A DNA stretch of 64,000 nucleotides, taken from positions 641,893 to 705,892 of the forward strand of contig JAACJK010000061.1 of assembly GCA_013368325.1 (NCBI GenBank), in the 5' to 3' direction. Each line of letters starts with the position of its first letter. Within the stretch, counting starts at the first letter, position 1. Of this stretch, positions 1 through 10,207 are shown piece after piece. Made by a program: the position numbers and the translations under genes. The notes beneath the pieces were generated by a model. It worked only from the letters and a program-made list of their open reading frames with translations. It searched no databases and was not told the origin of the DNA. The stretch is from Ephemerocybe angulata. Lineage: Eukaryota; Basidiomycota; Agaricomycetes; Agaricales; Psathyrellaceae.

Positions 1-2050
1 CGAGGACGAGGAAAATACCATCTAAAAGAGAGGTTTTTTTATACGACAGACGAGGGAGAAACTACGGGGAAAAATGCTATGAAAATTGCGGAGGTCGTGA
101 TCGACCATACGTGAGCGCTGGGCGCCTAATCGAACCGGCGCGCCTGATCTGGTGTGCGACGGTTGGAAGTTGGCCCGCACAGTAGTCATACTACCCTTCC
201 CACGGCCCGTAGTCTGTCTCCAGCAGCGAATGCAGGACGAAAGAGAAACACCCTTGGACCAGTAGGAACCCTCCACATGGACGCACCCTCCATTTATATC
301 CTTGCAATGATAACGAGCAGCCGGAGAGCCGGCCTGAGATCGATGAAGCAAGGTGCTGCACCCATTCTAGTCCTGTCTGACGGCGAATATCGACGCAGCG
401 AAGTGCAGCACGTATGGCGCGCAGCCTATCTGAAACTAGGATAGATGCAACGAACTGCTGCACCTATTCTAGCCCCGTCTGACGGCGAATATATGCAGCG
501 AAGGGAAACTAGTCCCGTCTCTAGCTGCAAGGGCATTAAAGCTTCAAATAAATATCATGAAAATATTCTACCCGGACTATACCGCAATTATCGACACATG
601 AACCATTCCACTCACCGAAGGTAGAGACAGGAATATTTCATATCTCGATAATTACCCATTAGTCCTCAGCTAGTATGACTGAATGGTATGTCGAGGTCTC
701 CACCAAAATCCAACTAACACAGGCTATGTCATTTCTCAAACCATTCAGTTTAGTATGAAGTCGAAGCTAAATAAATTAGAAAATTGTATAGAAAGATGGG
801 ATGCACAGTTTAAAGTTCACATGCTTGCTCTATCCCGAGAAATACCACACACGAGTGCCCGCGCTACGTCCTCTCGGAACATATCTGCATGCGGAACGAC
901 TTTCCAGGGACGTGAGCAGGTTGTATAGCATCTTCCCCCTGCACCTCCGCATTGTCAATCAGCGATCTGGAGCAATGCCCTATACCAGGAAAATACCATT
1001 GCTTTCGCGCACTTGCCGCGGAATTGAGTAACCGACTTCCGAGATTAATAGTGTGGGGTACGAAGCAACTAGATCTTCTCATTGGCTGGCGCGTCCTTTA
1101 CTTGGATTCTCCATAATTTAAAGCTCTCGCTCCATCCAACTGTATCCGCCCGTCATTGCTGGTACGTTACGCGTAGGTGGCCATCGTGGCCTTAGGTTTC
1201 CACGGCATCGTCCGGAGCTCCATGCGACCAACATCTGACGTCCTCGACTCGCGGGCACTCCCAACCCACTGTCATCATTACTTGTCACCCGTAGTCGTAG
1301 TGGCTGGTCGTCGGAGTCGTGTCGACCTGTAGTAGTCAGTAGAGTACCCTCCCAAACTCTCCATGGCTCCGGCCCGTAGAGTACCCTTTGCACGTCGAGC
1401 CGATAACGAAGCATTCCCACCAAACACACACACCGATTCTCAAATCCAGCCAGTGCAACGCCGACTCATCTCCAAAGGGAGTCGAACGCACGGGCCAAAT
1501 CATACTACCCACCTATGAGAAATCCCTTGCTCGCCACCTATCTACGCAAATTCTGCCATCCTACTACTTGTAAGTTACAATACAGTTACGGTACATCCGA
1601 TGAACAGAACCTAAGACTGCGAAGAAGCCCTATCTCCAACTATGGGCAAAGTAATCAATCAACAAAGCATCACAGAAGGAGGATGGCAGGATATGTACCG
1701 ACTAAAGGTAGGCTGATGCCTCGAAGTCGCGTACCGTATGTGAGACACGAGACCAAGGCCACATTTGGACTCTCGTACAAACGCAAATATGCGTCTACCG
1801 AGCCTCCCTCCACCATCTAATACGTAGTCAGTATGGCTATCTATCAAAAATCGAAATGTAAGCGCACCTTCCCATGCACGCACACAAGCCATCAATTATA
1901 GTCAGTCAAAGAAATGATCAATCCAAATCAGTGGAATGAACTCACCCGTTGTGTTCGGCACCCTATACCCAACACCACAATTCCGCCCATATTTCAAGCG
2001 CCTATGTCTGCTAATCAGCTTATTGGATTCAAGTTCCAAGAAGAAATGAT
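1..2050. other. Gene-poor stretch, no supported gene
   Basis: No reading frame here shows a recognisable domain, a convincing chain of spliced exons or a codon pattern like the real genes further in. The only structure seen is a diverged tandem duplication at 342-501, listed separately. Small open frames of 60-110 codons occur on both strands and are treated as chance. Confidence 0.5.
342..501 (+). repeat. Two-copy diverged tandem repeat, period about 102 bp
   Basis: A segment of about 60 bp at 342-401 recurs at 444-501. Both copies share a 'gctgcacc-attctag' core followed by 'gtctgacggcgaatat' and then 'gcagcgaag', with scattered substitutions and a small indel. No function is evident. Confidence 0.7.
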
Positions 2051-2059
2051 TGGGCACGC

Positions 2060-2870
2060 ACGCGCCAAGTCCAACACTTCACGCCCAAGTCTCCGACGCG
2101 CTCAAAACGCACGCAGTCGCGCTACACTTGATAGGAAATTAGCGCACGAGAGGCACGTTCCTTAGCCACAACCCCCACGCATGACCTCCTGAGTAAAAAG
2201 CAAGTGTGAGCAAGCGAATTTGTATTGAATGACCTGGGTGAACTTTGTGAATGTAACGACGGTACCTGGTGAGGTGTGCGGACCCGACTGACGGGTGGCT
2301 TGGACGGGTTCGGGTTCTTGTGGGAGTGTGTGCTGACGTTGGGTGAGCTTGGAGGCGAGCGGAGGAGTACTGGTTCGACGTACCCAACACATCCATCGTC
2401 ATGCGCTGGCATTCTGGATAAAGAAAGTATGTGTGAGCTCGGCGTAATAGTCAGGGGCAATGTATAACACTGAGCGAGGGAGGCGTGAGCACTGACTGGT
2501 GACATGTTGAGCTCAAAGGGAGTGCGTACCTGGGTGCGACGTCGACAGTCGCTGAGGGTATGACTACGCGGAGCTCAGTTTCCGGCGTGGCATGGAAAGT
2601 GCACAAGGGACGCTCAGCGACGAGCGTGCTGGGCTACAGCAACGACGAGATGAAGATGAGTGAGGTGAGTAAGGTGAGCGATGTAGAGAAAAAAACACGA
2701 GGAAGGCCATCATCGCCGCCATCGACGGCAACAGCGACGACAACAACGACATACAATAGAAAATGGACGGGAAACGAAGGATGGGGGGAAACAGTATTGG
2801 GGGAAAGGAAAGAACGGGTTGGGACCTATAGCCATCAGTCACATTCTGCGCGGGATGTTGAATCTGGTGA
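2060..2870 (-). repeat. Duplicated block X, left copy (inverted relative to right copy)
   Basis: Read on the minus strand, this block aligns with 45780-46610 on the plus strand. Landmarks in the same order in both are a 'gtgactgatggc' start, a pyrimidine-rich stretch, 'gagctcaacatgtc', a run containing 'cagtactcctycgctcg', 'caccaggtaccgtcgtt', and a GC-rich end with 'gaagtgttgga' or 'gagtgttggac'. Identity is roughly 60-70% by eye with many indels. Open frames exist in both copies (for example 2122-2505 minus) but lesions differ, so it may be a decayed multi-copy gene or a non-autonomous repeat. Family not recognised. Confidence 0.65.
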
Positions 2871-3079
2871 ATGGACTTAGCGGGGGACGAGATCTCATCG
2901 GAGGCAGATTACATATATCGTCCTCGCACTTGAGTCGGGTATGACAAGGTGTGATGTCGATGAACAGGTGAAGGAGAAATTAACCACTATTCTTAACGTG
3001 TAAATAGTAATAGATTCTTAAACGATAGTGAAACACCCGCTCCCATCTACGCAGGCAATACTCAGCTGGCTCTAGTCTC

Positions 3080-3640
3080 TCCTACTCGGATTCAACTTTA
3101 ATTGCGGTCAATGGGTGCTTGTATCGCAATCCCATTATCGTCGTTATGTAAATACTAAGTAAATTATTACGCGCATAGCCCCGCCATAAGTCAACGACCC
3201 ACTTTGCATCCCCAGCTCCATTTCGTCGTAATCGCTTTTGAGACAACGTTTCTAATTCGACGTATTGAGGTGTCTTCGAGGGTGCCATACGTGAGATGAG
3301 AGGAGATGGATCGATACATCGCGATTTGTTAATTACTTCGTAGTATAAAGGCAGCGCGTGGGTCAGCCTGCGTCCGTTAGCGAGGTACGTACGTGTATGA
3401 CCTCCATCGCTTATTTGAATGAGTTCAACGTGGTGAGGATACACGGCCGCAGTCCATTTCGACTTGTGAGAAGGGAATGAGTGGGGTCGGTTCTGGCAAA
3501 TCCACCAACTTTCTATGCTCCCGGTTAACATAACCGCATCGATGTGGAGGCGTGGAAACAGGTATGAGACTTACCGGTTTAAGTACCCGGGCATGTCATC
3601 CCGCATGCAGAGATGTTACAGGGCGCTGGCGTGAGCTTGG
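3080..3640 (-). repeat. Duplicated block Y, left copy; encodes a 149-codon open frame
   Basis: The minus strand from about 3620 down to 3200 aligns with 44020-44420 on the plus strand. Shared features are 'ctgcatgcgggatgacat' or a near copy, a 'ggtaagtctcata' motif that looks like a splice donor, a Trp-Ile-Cys stretch, and a conserved peptide around Lys-Ser-Lys-Trp-Thr-Ala-Ala-Val-Tyr followed by Leu-Ile-Gln-Ile-Ser-Asp. The minus-strand frame 3082-3531 is open here (149 codons) while the right copy stops early. Conservation of the peptide rather than just DNA suggests a real former gene with at least one intron. No known family recognised. Confidence 0.6.
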
Positions 3641-4027
3641 GACGTTGCTCGGGATAACGCGAGCGCCGGAGTGGAGACATTTCCCGACTTCTGGACTTTG
3701 TTCCATTGTGGTATGCTCTCTTTTAGTTCTTCGACGGATTTATTCAATTTATTTTCATTGAGCGATGACTTTATACTAAACCTGAAGCCAGCCTGCACGG
3801 GATGATTTTTTGGGACAGGAGTTAGTCTCAATATTCCTCTGATTTCCACCCATAATAGCCCGGAATAAGTGGAATGATTCGCATTGGCGATTTTTTTACA
3901 CGAGGGTGAGTAGGCGTTGTAGCGAAAATTGCGACCCCACTCATGATTCTCCTTGCATATCCGCCCACTTTACGGGGTTGTAATATTCGCACCACTATTG
4001 CGACTATTGGTGATATATAAATTAGAA

Positions 4028-4129
4028 GGCGAGCACATGGTAAATATAGACCATAGATTCGAAATGCTTGCGCAGAATAGTCGCATCTAGTATTACTATA
4101 TCTATTTATATCATCTTCAAGTGCTCGCC
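4028..4129. repeat. Short inverted-repeat-bounded segment
   Basis: A 102-bp AT-rich segment starts with 'ggcgagcac' and ends with its exact reverse complement 'gtgctcgcc'. It could be a tiny foldback or MITE remnant, but no target-site duplication was recognised. Confidence 0.3.
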
Positions 4130-4275
4130 GAAAAATCTGAATTCCGGGACGATTAACTTGCAAAGCTGAGAGTGTCCGTTAAGATAAATTTCGCGATCTG
4201 AAAAGTGCGAAAAAGGTGCGAAAAGCCACTTCGGTATATGGCTGCTTCAACACTGAGGGCCGGGTTCTCCCTATA

Positions 4276-4291
4276 TGCCCCCTAGGGGGCA
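4276..4291. repeat. Perfect 16-bp palindrome
   Basis: The 16 bases TGCCCCCTAGGGGGCA form a perfect palindrome. It lies in a gene-free stretch, with a (CA)8 microsatellite about 60 bp downstream at 4352-4367. Confidence 0.8.
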
Positions 4292-4351
4292 GCATGCCTT
4301 GAATGGCGGGCATATCCCTTTCGGGGGGTATGTTGTTGTCCTTAGAAGTAT

Positions 4352-4367
4352 ACACACACACACACAC
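4352..4367 (+). repeat. (AC)8 dinucleotide microsatellite
   Basis: Eight consecutive AC dinucleotides. Confidence 0.9.
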
Positions 4368-4758
4368 TGAGTAGTATCCTGACCTACGGTCACCTACCTG
4401 TGTCCGGTTGAAGCTATACATCAGAAACAATGAATGAGAGCAGGCCACTCTACGGGTAAGTCTCGGCACCCCACGTATACATCTCTAATTTATACTAGGT
4501 ATGCTGCGTACCGAGCCCAGAACAAGCGCTGGACTTGGCTGTTGCGCTCGACCGGGCGGCGGGGAGTGCAGAAAAATGACGACGCACCGATCAACTTTTG
4601 ACTAGTACTAACTTACCTTGAATGCTTGAACTACACTGTTCATAGCAGTGATAGCACGCGATCTCGGGGCGCAAGCCGGAAAGGGATGTTGGTTCCCACG
4701 TCTATTATGTTGTGCGGCGTGCTCGGGGTTGGCGCCGGTTGGCGATGGCGTTCGACAC

Positions 4759-5583
4759 GATGACGGCCACCACCCAGAATCTACATTGGGTTGTGAGATA
4801 CCCGGGCACATCCATCTTCTCAGAGTCGAAACATCGCACCGACCGTCGCTCTAGAAATGCTACACCAGTCTTGTTGAGAACTTGAACGTCGCCGACGTTC
4901 CTTGTCTGAAGTATGCTCTCTCGAAGGGGGCTGGGGGTTGGAATCGTGGTGGGTGGGTAGCTTACAAAGGTACCGCAGATTCTCCTTAGAGTCCCAGCCG
5001 ATTTCCATCCCCGTTGTTCTTACGAATTTCCCGTACAGATCGTCCGCACGGGGCTTCTCTCTCCCGTCATACGTGCTCGAAACGCTCTCGTACGCAATCG
5101 CACTCGCCTACAGAGTGCGGAACGGCTTCCCGTTTAGCACCTACGGCGAGAACCTCTTCCTCGCGCTCCAAAACACCCTCATCACCTTGCTCATCGTCCT
5201 CTACTCGCCCATCCCCAAGAAACTCAAGTCCTCACGACTCCTAACGACCGCCTTCGCCGCTGTCACTACGACTTACGCGCTGAGCGTCGTATCAAAGGAT
5301 ATGCTCACCCTGCTCCAACTCGCAACGCTGCCGCTGAGCCTCACGTCCAATTCCGGCAGATCCGCCAGAACGCGCGCGAACAGTCGACGGGGCAGCTCTC
5401 CGCATTCGCCGTCATCACCCAGGTCCTCGGCTGCCTCGCCCGCGTCTTCACCACAGCGCAGGAGACCAGCTCGTCTAGGCCGACCCCCTGCTCGCCCTCG
5501 CCCTCAACGCCGTGCTCGCAGCCCAGATGTACATGTATTGGGGGAAGTACGAGGAGACTCGGAGGAAGGTCGATGAGTTGTAG
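4759..5583 (+). pseudogene. MPDU1-like (mannose-P-dolichol utilisation, PQ-loop) pseudogene, left copy
   Basis: MPDU1/Lec35 proteins are multi-pass PQ-loop membrane proteins of the endoplasmic reticulum needed for use of dolichol-linked mannose and glucose. Recognised pieces, in order: a first exon beginning Met-Thr-Ala at 4759; after a 'ctag' acceptor at 4851-4854, a CYTSLVENLNV-type segment ending KGLGVGIVVGG, followed at once by an in-frame TAG where the other copy has Ser; a KVPQIL segment; a GFSLPSYVLETLSYAIALAY block with PFSTYGENL; then LATLPLSL. After about 5353 the reading shifts frame to QIRQNAREQSTGQLSAFAV and GCLARVFTTAQE, and shifts again to a frame with AQMYMYWGKYEE ending at 5583. 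One nonsense codon plus two frameshifts make a functional product very unlikely. A second copy lies at 47807-48728. The family call is from remembered conserved motifs. Confidence 0.75.
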
Positions 5584-6050
5584 GGATTGGGAAACGGGTT
5601 GAGGACGCCTGTTGGGGAAGGGTGCGATCTCGTATTCCATTGGAAGGGAGCGTTGGGCGGATTGTCTGAGTCGATTGCGAGTGGTATTCGGACCCCTCCT
5701 GCGAGGACGGGTACGCCGACGGGCAGGAAGTGGAATCGGAAGGTCTATTAGGTCTGTTTACCTATAATTCATTTCTTTGCCTCGAAGTCACTCGCTTGGG
5801 GCCCAAGACGTCGTTGAAGTGGGTTAGCGTCTTCCCTTCCGAAAAGGATCGGGAGATTTTGTGGCGCTACACCGATCATACCAAGAGCACGAGTTTAGGG
5901 CGGAGTGCACGCGCTCAAGACGAGAGCCTTCTGTGTTCAGCCACCAGCGTACATAATCTCTTCACTGATGGCTCACTTACGGAGTAGCTGGAGTGTCAGT
6001 TAAATAATCAATATCTATCATAAGCAATGCGCTACTAGGGTTGCGGGCCT
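5584..6050. other. MPDU1 downstream flank, shared with the right copy
   Basis: Homology to the right-hand MPDU1 copy continues past the stop codon to about 5890. Shared landmarks are 'gggaaacgggt', the 'acgggtacgccgacgggcaggaag' tract, an 'aatt-atttctttg' tract and a 'gtggcgctac' motif. No independent gene seen. Confidence 0.5.
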
Positions 6051-6059
6051 AATTATCTT

Positions 6060-7210
6060 CACGAGGTAGTGAGATATCCATTGGTGAGTGGACTCGAAGG
6101 TTACGCCTTAACAGAGTGGCTGCCGGCGACGACTGATTTACTCGGTGTGCCACACGCACAGGAGCCGTCGACAATGCCTGTCGGTGTGTCCCTGTGTCAT
6201 GTGAGAGCCGCACCAGCCATCTACGCCTACGACACAAATAATTAGCCTTCGACAAATTGAGTCGGGTGTCGTGCGTCCTCCGACTTGCCTCCGACGACGG
6301 CGTAGATGCACAATTAAGCCGTAAAAGGTGCTCTCACCCATTAAGACAGTGTGTAGACATTGAATCCAAAAGCATGCGCATGCCGTCGGTGCTTCTACAA
6401 GTAGTGTGTGAGGAGGGAGCGTCCGCTGTCGTAGCTTCTGCACTAGCACTCGAATACCAGAGTACGTGTAGAACTCCGATACCCTCCACGCGCGGGGATT
6501 CCATCGACATCCTCGCCGTTTACCGTGAGTGCTCAGTGGGGTAGTTCTCGCGTCCTCCGACGGCGTACATAAACAAGTGCGTCGTCGGACCTCACACTCG
6601 CACGCGTAGACTAGCTGCGAGTGTCGAGATTTGAAGCGTGTACACTGCATGCCGTCGAATTGTAGACAGCACGCCCACCGTCGTAGGCATATCCATCTCC
6701 AAACTCGGACTGTACTGTGGATCCTCGATGGCAAATACATGCTGCACACAGATGTGTATGCCATCGGAGGACATCGATGGGCTGCTTAGACGGCGCACGC
6801 GTGTTAGTGTGCATAGAAGGCATGTCCATCTCTGCATTCGCACTGTACTGCGAGTGCAGAGTCTACGACGGCATTAGCACACTGTAGATGCAGTCATATG
6901 CCGTCGAGGACATGCGGGGGCTGCGCTGACAGTCGGCGTGCATTCCAATGTGATTCCTGGACTCGCAGTACAGTGCAAATCCAGGGTCTCCGACTCGGAC
7001 TACACAGAGGTATAACTTGTACGTAGTGAGCAGACGTGTTCCATCAGCACTCGCAGTACACAGCGAGTGCGTCGATGGTACACACTAGAATGCGCGACCC
7101 GTCGGGGGATATACATATAACTGGACTCTCTGAATCACTGTACTGTAGAACCTGGGGAGTGGCCGGCGACTGCGAACACTGTGGGTGGAATTCACGCCAG
7201 GCACCGGTTG
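6060..7210. repeat. Degenerate satellite, clearest period about 135 bp
   Basis: Motifs of the form 'atgccgtcg', 'tccgacggcgta' and 'actgtactg' recur throughout. The clearest tandem pair is 6690-6823 against 6824-6958. Each has a 'tccatctc' block, a 'gcactgtactg' block, 'gacggca' and then 'tatgccrtcgraggacat' with 'gggctgc'. Arms such as 'gcact...agtgc' form local inverted repeats. A 208-codon minus-strand open frame over this stretch is judged to be a product of repeat composition. Confidence 0.55.
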
Positions 7211-7480
7211 AACTGTTGAGTGCTTAGCTGGCCGTGAAGGTATGGACCCCCACAGTAATGCGAGTGACGTTACTCGCGGGAGTCGCGGGAGCCTGATCTT
7301 GCTTGCGGGAGCGTCAGTTTGCTCTCGGGATGTTATAACTTATTCGGGGGGAGAGCCTACTCGGGACATGATAGCACGCGAGGGAGTGAGTTTAATTGGA
7401 CGAATATTTGATATACCGGTCCAGGTGGCGGTATGCGATTGCGTCGACACAATTAGTGTTGGAGAGGTCAATGACCAGCC
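7211..7480. other. Retrotransposon 3' flank, no gene seen
   Basis: Unique sequence between the satellite and the 3' end of the non-LTR element. It includes a short stretch of 'cgggag' reiterations near 7278-7330. No coding or RNA gene is recognised. Confidence 0.4.
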
Positions 7481-7500
7481 TATCATTATCATTATCATTA
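7481..7500 (-). repeat. LINE 3' hexanucleotide tail
   Basis: TATCAT is repeated three times plus two bases. On the element's own strand this is a (ATGATA)n tail directly after 'taaata'. Short simple-repeat tails in place of poly(A) are common at non-LTR 3' ends and mark where target-primed reverse transcription started. Confidence 0.75.
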
Positions 7501-7795
7501 TTTACGAGTCCTGTCCCGTTCAGGAACGACTGTCGTGTCCTTTGTAGATTTCTCTCCAAGTAGGACTCCCATTATTGAGAACGCAGAGGAGTAGGATGTC
7601 TGTGCAGAGCATCGTACAAAGTCTGGTTATCTCGCAGGGGGCAGTCAACAAATTGTTGATTGCTTGTCCACGGGGTGCAGCAGAGCCCGTGAAACGATTC
7701 CGGAGAATCCATGCCTCACGGCGTCGTGTGTTGTTGGGCAAACCCAAGAAATTTAAAATAACTAAAATAATACAGATCTTGGGACAGATTAACGA

Positions 7796-10207
7796 CTAGA
7801 GTGATATCGGAAACATTTTAAGGATGTCAAAAACAAACTTGGCAAAAACAGCGGCGAGATCATCGTGTTCAAGGAAGTAGTGAATGGCAATGATGGCACT
7901 CTCGTCTGTGTCCGAGACGCACCTTGACACGAGTTCGTGTCCCGCCAGCTGTTCAACCCTTTCCAAGAACTCCCACCGCCTCTCCGTGATCATGGCCGAC
8001 TGTTCTGGGCCTTCACACCTGAAGAGTGCGTGCAATTCCGTTTCAGTTCCATGTCCGCAGTATCGGCACACCCGACACTCGTAGGGGATGCGTGAGCCGT
8101 CTGGGTAACGCTTTCGTCGATATTGCTCTACCCCAAGAGAGTGGTCGGCGCATAGGAGAGACAAAAGCGCCTCCTTGTGAGCCGGGACCTTGACTGTTCG
8201 CAGATATTTGCGCAGGCAAAGGACCGTCTGGAGGGACGTGGTGACCATAGGACGAAAGTTACTTTGAAGGAGTGGTAGTCTCGTGCTGTTGATGGAGTCG
8301 AGGAGGTAGTGAGCGCACGATTCCTGCACCTGCTCGATTAGGGAATCAATCCCCATGATCGTCTCGAGCTCGTCGACGTTGAGGATGACAGGGTGAAGCG
8401 GGAGTGACCTCAGTGCCTTCGCGATGTCCGAGACCCACGATCGCCTGTTTCTTCTGTGTAGGTCGAGCGCATCCCTGAATGCTCGATTCACGTAGTGCGA
8501 GTGCGGTTGTTGGAGGGCATACCTCGCGAAACGAAGTGCAAGGATAATTCTGCGGTGGCGGATGGGCATGACGCCCGTTTCGGTGAACAATGGGCCAATA
8601 GGGGATCGTGGGTTTAGACCGAGGAGACGCCGCAGGAAATAAATCTGCACTTTTTCCAGCATGCGCAAGTTCTTCTCAGTGACGTCGACAATAACCTCGC
8701 AGCCAAAAATCAGGTACGGGTCTACCAGCGCATAGTAAAGCCGAATGCCCTCTCGTGTCGGTAATGAGCCCACAAACGATTCCGTTGATACGACATTGTA
8801 CGCAGCATTCTGCGCTCTCGAAGACCACGTCTTGTAGTTCAGGTAGAACATGTTTCGCAGGTTGGTGGAGAAGTGAATGCCACCGTATCGGAAGTCGTCG
8901 ACATAATCGATTGGCTGAGGGGCGCCGCCGTTCGTGACGGTGAGATGGTGATCTGGGAGCCTCTTTGCCCCAATAATGCAGCAAAGTGACTTCGTAGCAT
9001 TAAGCTCCAGGAATGCGACTTTCGCCAGGTACTCCCCTTCAACCCATGTTAGGCGCTCTTGCATGCTTGTTATCGACGGCATGTTTCGATCAGCGAGGAG
9101 TAGGAAGATGACGTCGTCGGCGAAAGCGAGCCTTGTGATGTGGACGTCCTGGAGAAGGATATCGTCTGTGGAAGTGGGTGGCTCGAAGTCGAAGGTGTAT
9201 GCGAGGAATAGGGCAGGAGAGATGGAGTCACCCGCCATTATGCCCCATGTGGAGTTGAAGGCGCTAGAGTAGTCATCGCCGACCTTCACTCTGTATGTCA
9301 TCCTTCGATAGAACTCTCGAAGCCAGTCAATGATGGGCCCACGAGCCCCGAGATCGTGAAGCTTCGTCCACAAGGTATTGAGGTTGGTTGATGGGAACGC
9401 ATTCTTGAGATCGATGGAGAGTGTTATTAAGCACTTCCCGCTGGCCCGAGCTTTGTCAATGCAGTGGCGTAGTACAAACGAGTTGTTATTCGTGCGGTAC
9501 CCTTCCCGAAATCCATTTTGAGAGTCAGGGAGGAGTTTCGTATCGTCGAGGTACTCGCGGAATCGACGATCGATCATCAGAGTCATGACCTTGGCGACGC
9601 ACGACTCCAGCGCAATGATTCTATAGCTCTTGGGATCTGCCAACGGTTTATGAGGCTTTGGCAAGGCAATGAGGGTGCTCAGTGTCCACAAGCTCGGTAC
9701 CTTTCGTTGCTCGATACACGCGTTGAGTAGATCCCGAAGCTTCTCGTTGCTGATCGAGAGTAAGTCGTGGTAACCGACGTTGTCGATACCCCTCGCGCTC
9801 TTCCGTGGGCGCTTACAGACCTTCCTCTTTGCCCAAATCACCTCTTGCGTCCCATAGTGTCGTGAGAAGGTACCGTGAGGCGTGATATCAACTGTCGCCT
9901 CAGGAATCTCAGCAGCACGCTCCTTGTCTTCTAAGAACCTCGACTCATCGATCGTGGGGGGAAGCACAATGGGTGGGTTCATTCGTATTGAGAACTCCTC
10001 CCTGGCCTGCTTGATAGTTATGCCTAGGGCTCGGCGCCTCCCCTCTGTCCATGATCGCCGTAGTTTCCAGAATTCCCCAGTCGTTCGACAGTGGAGCAAC
10101 ATTTGGAGGTTGAACCACTTCTTCAGTCGACTCCTGAGGCGACCTCGATGTTTATTCGATCGTGGGTTTGTGTCTGTTGGCATTGGCATTCTGGGCGTGT
10201 CCTTCAT
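7796..10207 (-). CDS. LINE reverse transcriptase ORF with C-terminal zinc knuckle
   Basis: 803 codons. Reverse transcriptase motifs are in canonical order: LPKPHKP region near residues 192-198; motif A with Asp266 in SIDLKNAF; motif B as GIMAGDSISPALF near 322-334; and motif C with the Asp364-Asp365 pair in FADDV. Motif B has Ala-Gly-Asp where most LINEs have Gln-Gly; from memory, AGD versions occur in mushroom LINE proteins, so this is probably lineage-typical. Near the C-terminus, C714-x2-C717-x8-H726-x4-C731 is a zinc-knuckle motif of the type seen after LINE RT domains. The ATG overlaps the upstream stop as ATGA, which suggests stop-start reinitiation. This frame is open for about 32 codons before the ATG, so a -1 frameshift at a C6 run (plus-strand G6 at 10234-10239) is an alternative. 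It would synthesise cDNA at the nicked target. Confidence 0.88.
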   Translation of the reverse strand: MKDTPRMPMPTDTNPRSNKHRGRLRSRLKKWFNLQMLLHCRTTGEFWKLRRSWTEGRRRALGITIKQAREEFSIRMNPPIVLPPTIDESRFLEDKERAAEIPEATVDITPHGTFSRHYGTQEVIWAKRKVCKRPRKSARGIDNVGYHDLLSISNEKLRDLLNACIEQRKVPSLWTLSTLIALPKPHKPLADPKSYRIIALESCVAKVMTLMIDRRFREYLDDTKLLPDSQNGFREGYRTNNNSFVLRHCIDKARASGKCLITLSIDLKNAFPSTNLNTLWTKLHDLGARGPIIDWLREFYRRMTYRVKVGDDYSSAFNSTWGIMAGDSISPALFLAYTFDFEPPTSTDDILLQDVHITRLAFADDVIFLLLADRNMPSITSMQERLTWVEGEYLAKVAFLELNATKSLCCIIGAKRLPDHHLTVTNGGAPQPIDYVDDFRYGGIHFSTNLRNMFYLNYKTWSSRAQNAAYNVVSTESFVGSLPTREGIRLYYALVDPYLIFGCEVIVDVTEKNLRMLEKVQIYFLRRLLGLNPRSPIGPLFTETGVMPIRHRRIILALRFARYALQQPHSHYVNRAFRDALDLHRRNRRSWVSDIAKALRSLPLHPVILNVDELETIMGIDSLIEQVQESCAHYLLDSINSTRLPLLQSNFRPMVTTSLQTVLCLRKYLRTVKVPAHKEALLSLLCADHSLGVEQYRRKRYPDGSRIPYECRVCRYCGHGTETELHALFRCEGPEQSAMITERRWEFLERVEQLAGHELVSRCVSDTDESAIIAIHYFLEHDDLAAVFAKFVFDILKMFPISL

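Noticed and set aside
1440..1500. Possible tRNA B-box-like string on the minus strand
   Set aside because: No cloverleaf, A-box or acceptor pairing could be built around it.
5341..5580. Novel Arg/Ser/Pro-rich C-terminal domain on the left MPDU1-like protein
   Set aside because: It is the out-of-frame reading of conserved MPDU1 sequence after a frameshift.
6138..6764. 208-codon minus-strand gene
   Set aside because: Lies over the degenerate satellite, is Arg/Cys/Trp-rich with no domain, and is matched by other long frames on the opposite strand.
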